Source of the DNA: Aldehydirespirator sp965116195 | GTDB taxonomy: Bacteria; Actinomycetota; Acidimicrobiia; Acidimicrobiales; Aldehydirespiratoraceae | Reading direction: 5' to 3' | Length of the DNA stretch: 64,000 nt | NCBI GenBank assembly: GCA_965116195.1 | Contig: OZ220491.1 | Span: 310,001 to 374,000, forward strand | Part shown: positions 62,284 through 64,000 of the stretch, one piece after another | Layout of the letters: each line of letters begins with the position of its first letter | How positions within the stretch are numbered: position 1 is the first letter of the stretch | The notes under the pieces: model-generated | Seen by the model: the letters and a program-made list of their open reading frames with translations, nothing else | Database searches by the model: none | What the model was told of the DNA's origin: nothing | Translations under genes and position numbers: made by a program

Positions 62284-62867
62284 TCACAGCAGTGTTTGTA
62301 GAGCGGTGCGGATTGTTGATGCAGCGGCTGGAAAGTGGCGTGCCATGGCGAGGATTTCTGATGGTTGGCTGCCGCGCATGGTGAGCCAGCGTTTCAGTGC
62401 GTTGGTGGCTTGTTCGGTTCCGTAGAGATGGCGGAGTCGGTAGGCATCAATGATGGTTCGTGTGGCGGAGTAGATCCCGATGGTGAGTTGTTCGGTGACA
62501 TCTCGTTTCGTTCTTCCGATGTGAAATGTGTCGTCGTTGAATCTGTGCCAGGTGACCGGGGCTTGGGTGCGGGGAGCGCGCCGTGACCGTGGCAGAGCGA
62601 CATTGATGGAGTGCGGTATGTCATCGGTGAGTTCATGACAGGCCAGCGCGGATGTCAGGCAGAGCGTGGCGTCCGGGGCTCGGATGGCGATCTCGACGAG
62701 ATCCAGATCAGTGTGCAGGTCGGGTCGGGTGTAGATGCCCCTGGCGACTTGCTGGATGTCGCCGCGATCGCGTGCGGCGTAGAGCGCGCGGTCTGACCAT
62801 CCGGCCCGGCGGGCATCGGCATGGGTGAAACTGTTGCGAGATCAAGCGGCGGGGCTGCCGAGGCCAT
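62284..62867 (-). pseudogene. AbiEi-type antitoxin/regulator, frameshifted near its start
   Basis: Reading the minus strand from about 62838 to the stop at 62286-62284 gives a continuous protein with no start codon: FTHADARRAGWSDRALYAAR, DRGDIQQVARGIYTRP, then LCLTSALACHELTDDIPHSI, APVTWHRFNDDTFHIG, IGIYSATRTIIDAYRLRHLY, and finally RGSQPSEILAMARHFPAA. This is the winged-helix plus C-terminal domain pattern of AbiEi antitoxins. An ATG at 62867 opens MASAAPPLDLATV in another frame, which would join to FTHADARRAG with one base lost in the TTT run near 62832. So it is probably a recent frameshift, or a sequencing error. No AbiEii toxin gene is visible downstream. Confidence 0.65.
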
Positions 62868-62980
62868 GTATGGAAGTGTAGCCAGCCAAGGCCATGGTGG
62901 ATACACCTTCACGCAAGCGTCGCCTCGGCGTGGAGACGGCCCTGTTCACATTGATGGTTGAACTCCACAGAGCGACTGGG
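62868..62980. other. Spacer between AbiEi remnant and methylase fusion
   Basis: A short gap with no gene; the two flanking genes are both on the minus strand. Confidence 0.35.
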
Positions 62981-64000
62981 TCAGCCGGTGGCGCAGAGAC
63001 CTTGGAGAGGGCAGATGTGGCATTTGGGGTTCCGCGGGGTGCAGGTGCTTGCTGCTAGCTCCAGGACACCGGCCATTGTCAACCGTGACTCATCAAAGGC
63101 GACATCGGCATTGGAGGAGGCACCAAGTAGTCGTGTAACGGCGAGGCGGCCCTGACTTTGGGATCGCCGACCGTTGAGATTGAGTCCGAAGACCCGGGAC
63201 GCGACCCGCAGACTCCCCTGGTTGACTACCACGGGTGTCGGCCCGGCGGCCATGCCAACCAGTGAAGCTACTTCGGCGGTACGAGCTCCTATATGAGGCG
63301 CTCTCCGGAGACCTTCACATGATCCGAGTGCATCGGGATTGGCTGTGTACCAGTACGCGGCAGTGAGGATTTGATCAACCCTTTGCGCCCGTCCGACCTC
63401 GCTCGCGACATCACGGAGACGGCCCGCCTGCTTGATTGAGCGCAGTGGTGTGTCAAGATCCTTGATGGACGGCCATGCGGCCTCAATCACGTCACACGAT
63501 GCCCGGTTGAGCAGGAGTTGACCCTGAAGTGCTGACCATGTGGTCGGTGCGTCGAGCCATGGAAGCGTGAGGGGTTCACGCCCCTCAAACCAGAGGGTGA
63601 TTCTCTCAGCGAGGTCGTGGGTTGACCGCTTGGCCGGGGCTTTTGAAGCAAGAGCCTGTCGGATTGACCTGGCAACACGTTCGGCCAACATCGGCGGGAC
63701 GGCGTTGCCGATCTGACGAAGTGCAGCCGAGGGCGGGCCGGCGAACCGTACCCGGTCGGGGAAGGTCTGGAGCCGAGCAGCTTCTCTAATCGTGAGAGTG
63801 CGGGGCTGGTCGGGGTGGATATACCAGTAGCCGTCACGGGCGATGTGCGCCGTGATGCTCCGGCTCGGGCCGTCCCAGTCGAGGCGCTTGTACTTGTCGT
63901 CGAAGATGTCGTCCCGATAGCGCTTCAGCGATTCATCAAGGTCGGAGTAGCGCGTTGAAGAATCCATGGAGTCAAAGATGATGCGGTCGTCGTCACGCAC
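62981..64000 (-). CDS. C5-cytosine DNA methyltransferase fused to endonuclease III-like domain (5' part outside window)
   Basis: The visible 339 residues begin inside a C5-methyltransferase. RTLTIREAARLQTFPDRV is motif IX and QIGNAVPP is motif X; the catalytic PC loop must lie beyond the window edge. From about residue 130 the protein continues, without a stop, into a helix-hairpin-helix DNA-glycosylase fold: helix-hairpin-helix APHIGARTAEVASLV and a C-terminal 4Fe-4S motif C-x6-C-x2-C-x5-C (CTPRNPKCHICPLQGLC). The residues equivalent to the endonuclease III catalytic Lys (GVGxKTA) and Asp (VDTHVxRV) appear as Arg (HIGARTA) and Asn (VVVNQGSLRV). A role in repairing T:G mismatches from deaminated 5-methylcytosine is attractive, but these replacements make ordinary glycosylase chemistry doubtful. 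Confidence 0.85.
   Translation of the reverse strand: MRDDDRIIFDSMDSSTRYSDLDESLKRYRDDIFDDKYKRLDWDGPSRSITAHIARDGYWYIHPDQPRTLTIREAARLQTFPDRVRFAGPPSAALRQIGNAVPPMLAERVARSIRQALASKAPAKRSTHDLAERITLWFEGREPLTLPWLDAPTTWSALQGQLLLNRASCDVIEAAWPSIKDLDTPLRSIKQAGRLRDVASEVGRAQRVDQILTAAYWYTANPDALGSCEGLRRAPHIGARTAEVASLVGMAAGPTPVVVNQGSLRVASRVFGLNLNGRRSQSQGRLAVTRLLGASSNADVAFDESRLTMAGVLELAASTCTPRNPKCHICPLQGLCATG

Overview
The window (about 60% G+C, many GTG starts, several start codons placed 6-9 bases after a TANNNT box as in leaderless transcripts) looks like the chromosome of an actinobacterium. The order polA-rpsA-coaE-uvrB-uvrA-uvrC-rapZ-gap-pgk-tpiA-secG is the classical actinobacterial one. The lipoproteins, the Tyr in Pol I motif B and the Liv-type sulfonate-like catabolic operon suggest an uncultivated, probably aquatic lineage such as Acidimicrobiia. 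That placement is inference.

Layout. 1-22343 is a housekeeping core: DNA polymerase I, ribosomal protein S1, dephospho-CoA kinase, all three Uvr excision-repair proteins, RapZ, lower glycolysis and SecG. It is interrupted by a low-GC single-chain restriction-modification gene (13514-15853), and whiA and yvcK are missing between rapZ and gap. On the minus strand at 21234-21902 is a redoxin lipoprotein whose CxxC motif has an in-frame TGA in place of its first Cys, a strong selenocysteine candidate. 22575-24969 holds an acyltransferase remnant, a SAM methyltransferase and a LacI repressor. The repressor is divergent from a seven-gene operon (25110-33392): HpsN-like dehydrogenase, ThDP enzyme, and a complete branched-chain-amino-acid-type ABC transporter. 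A recognisable promoter and LacI-type operator precede the operon. After an alpha/beta hydrolase and tRNA-Leu(GAG) comes a 16 kb defence island (35509-51311). It carries DNA phosphorothioation genes (DndB-like, DndA, DndC, DndD, DndE) interleaved with a DUF4007 protein, a large ATPase, a winged-helix-like protein and a PLD-helicase fusion; this resembles DndCDEA-PbeABCD, without DndFGH. 51308-60957 mixes small membrane/coiled-coil proteins, a KAS III homologue, a DUF1295 membrane protein, a photolyase, a cation/proton antiporter, an SDR, a phytanoyl-CoA dioxygenase and a DUF488 pair. The right end has a frameshifted AbiEi antitoxin and a C5-cytosine methyltransferase fused to an endonuclease III-like domain (truncated by the window edge).

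A recurring feature is short tandem duplication of gene junctions. At gap/pgk, fabH-like/DUF1295, photolyase/antiporter, the hydrolase start and the redoxin 3' end, a piece spanning a stop or a start has been copied. The copies leave chimeric micro-ORFs that keep the spacing or 4-base overlap of the original junction. Tandem repeats also fill other intergenic gaps (22, 35, 72 and 122 bp units), and in-frame repeat or Ala/Gly-rich insertions sit inside uvrA, pgk and the photolyase gene.
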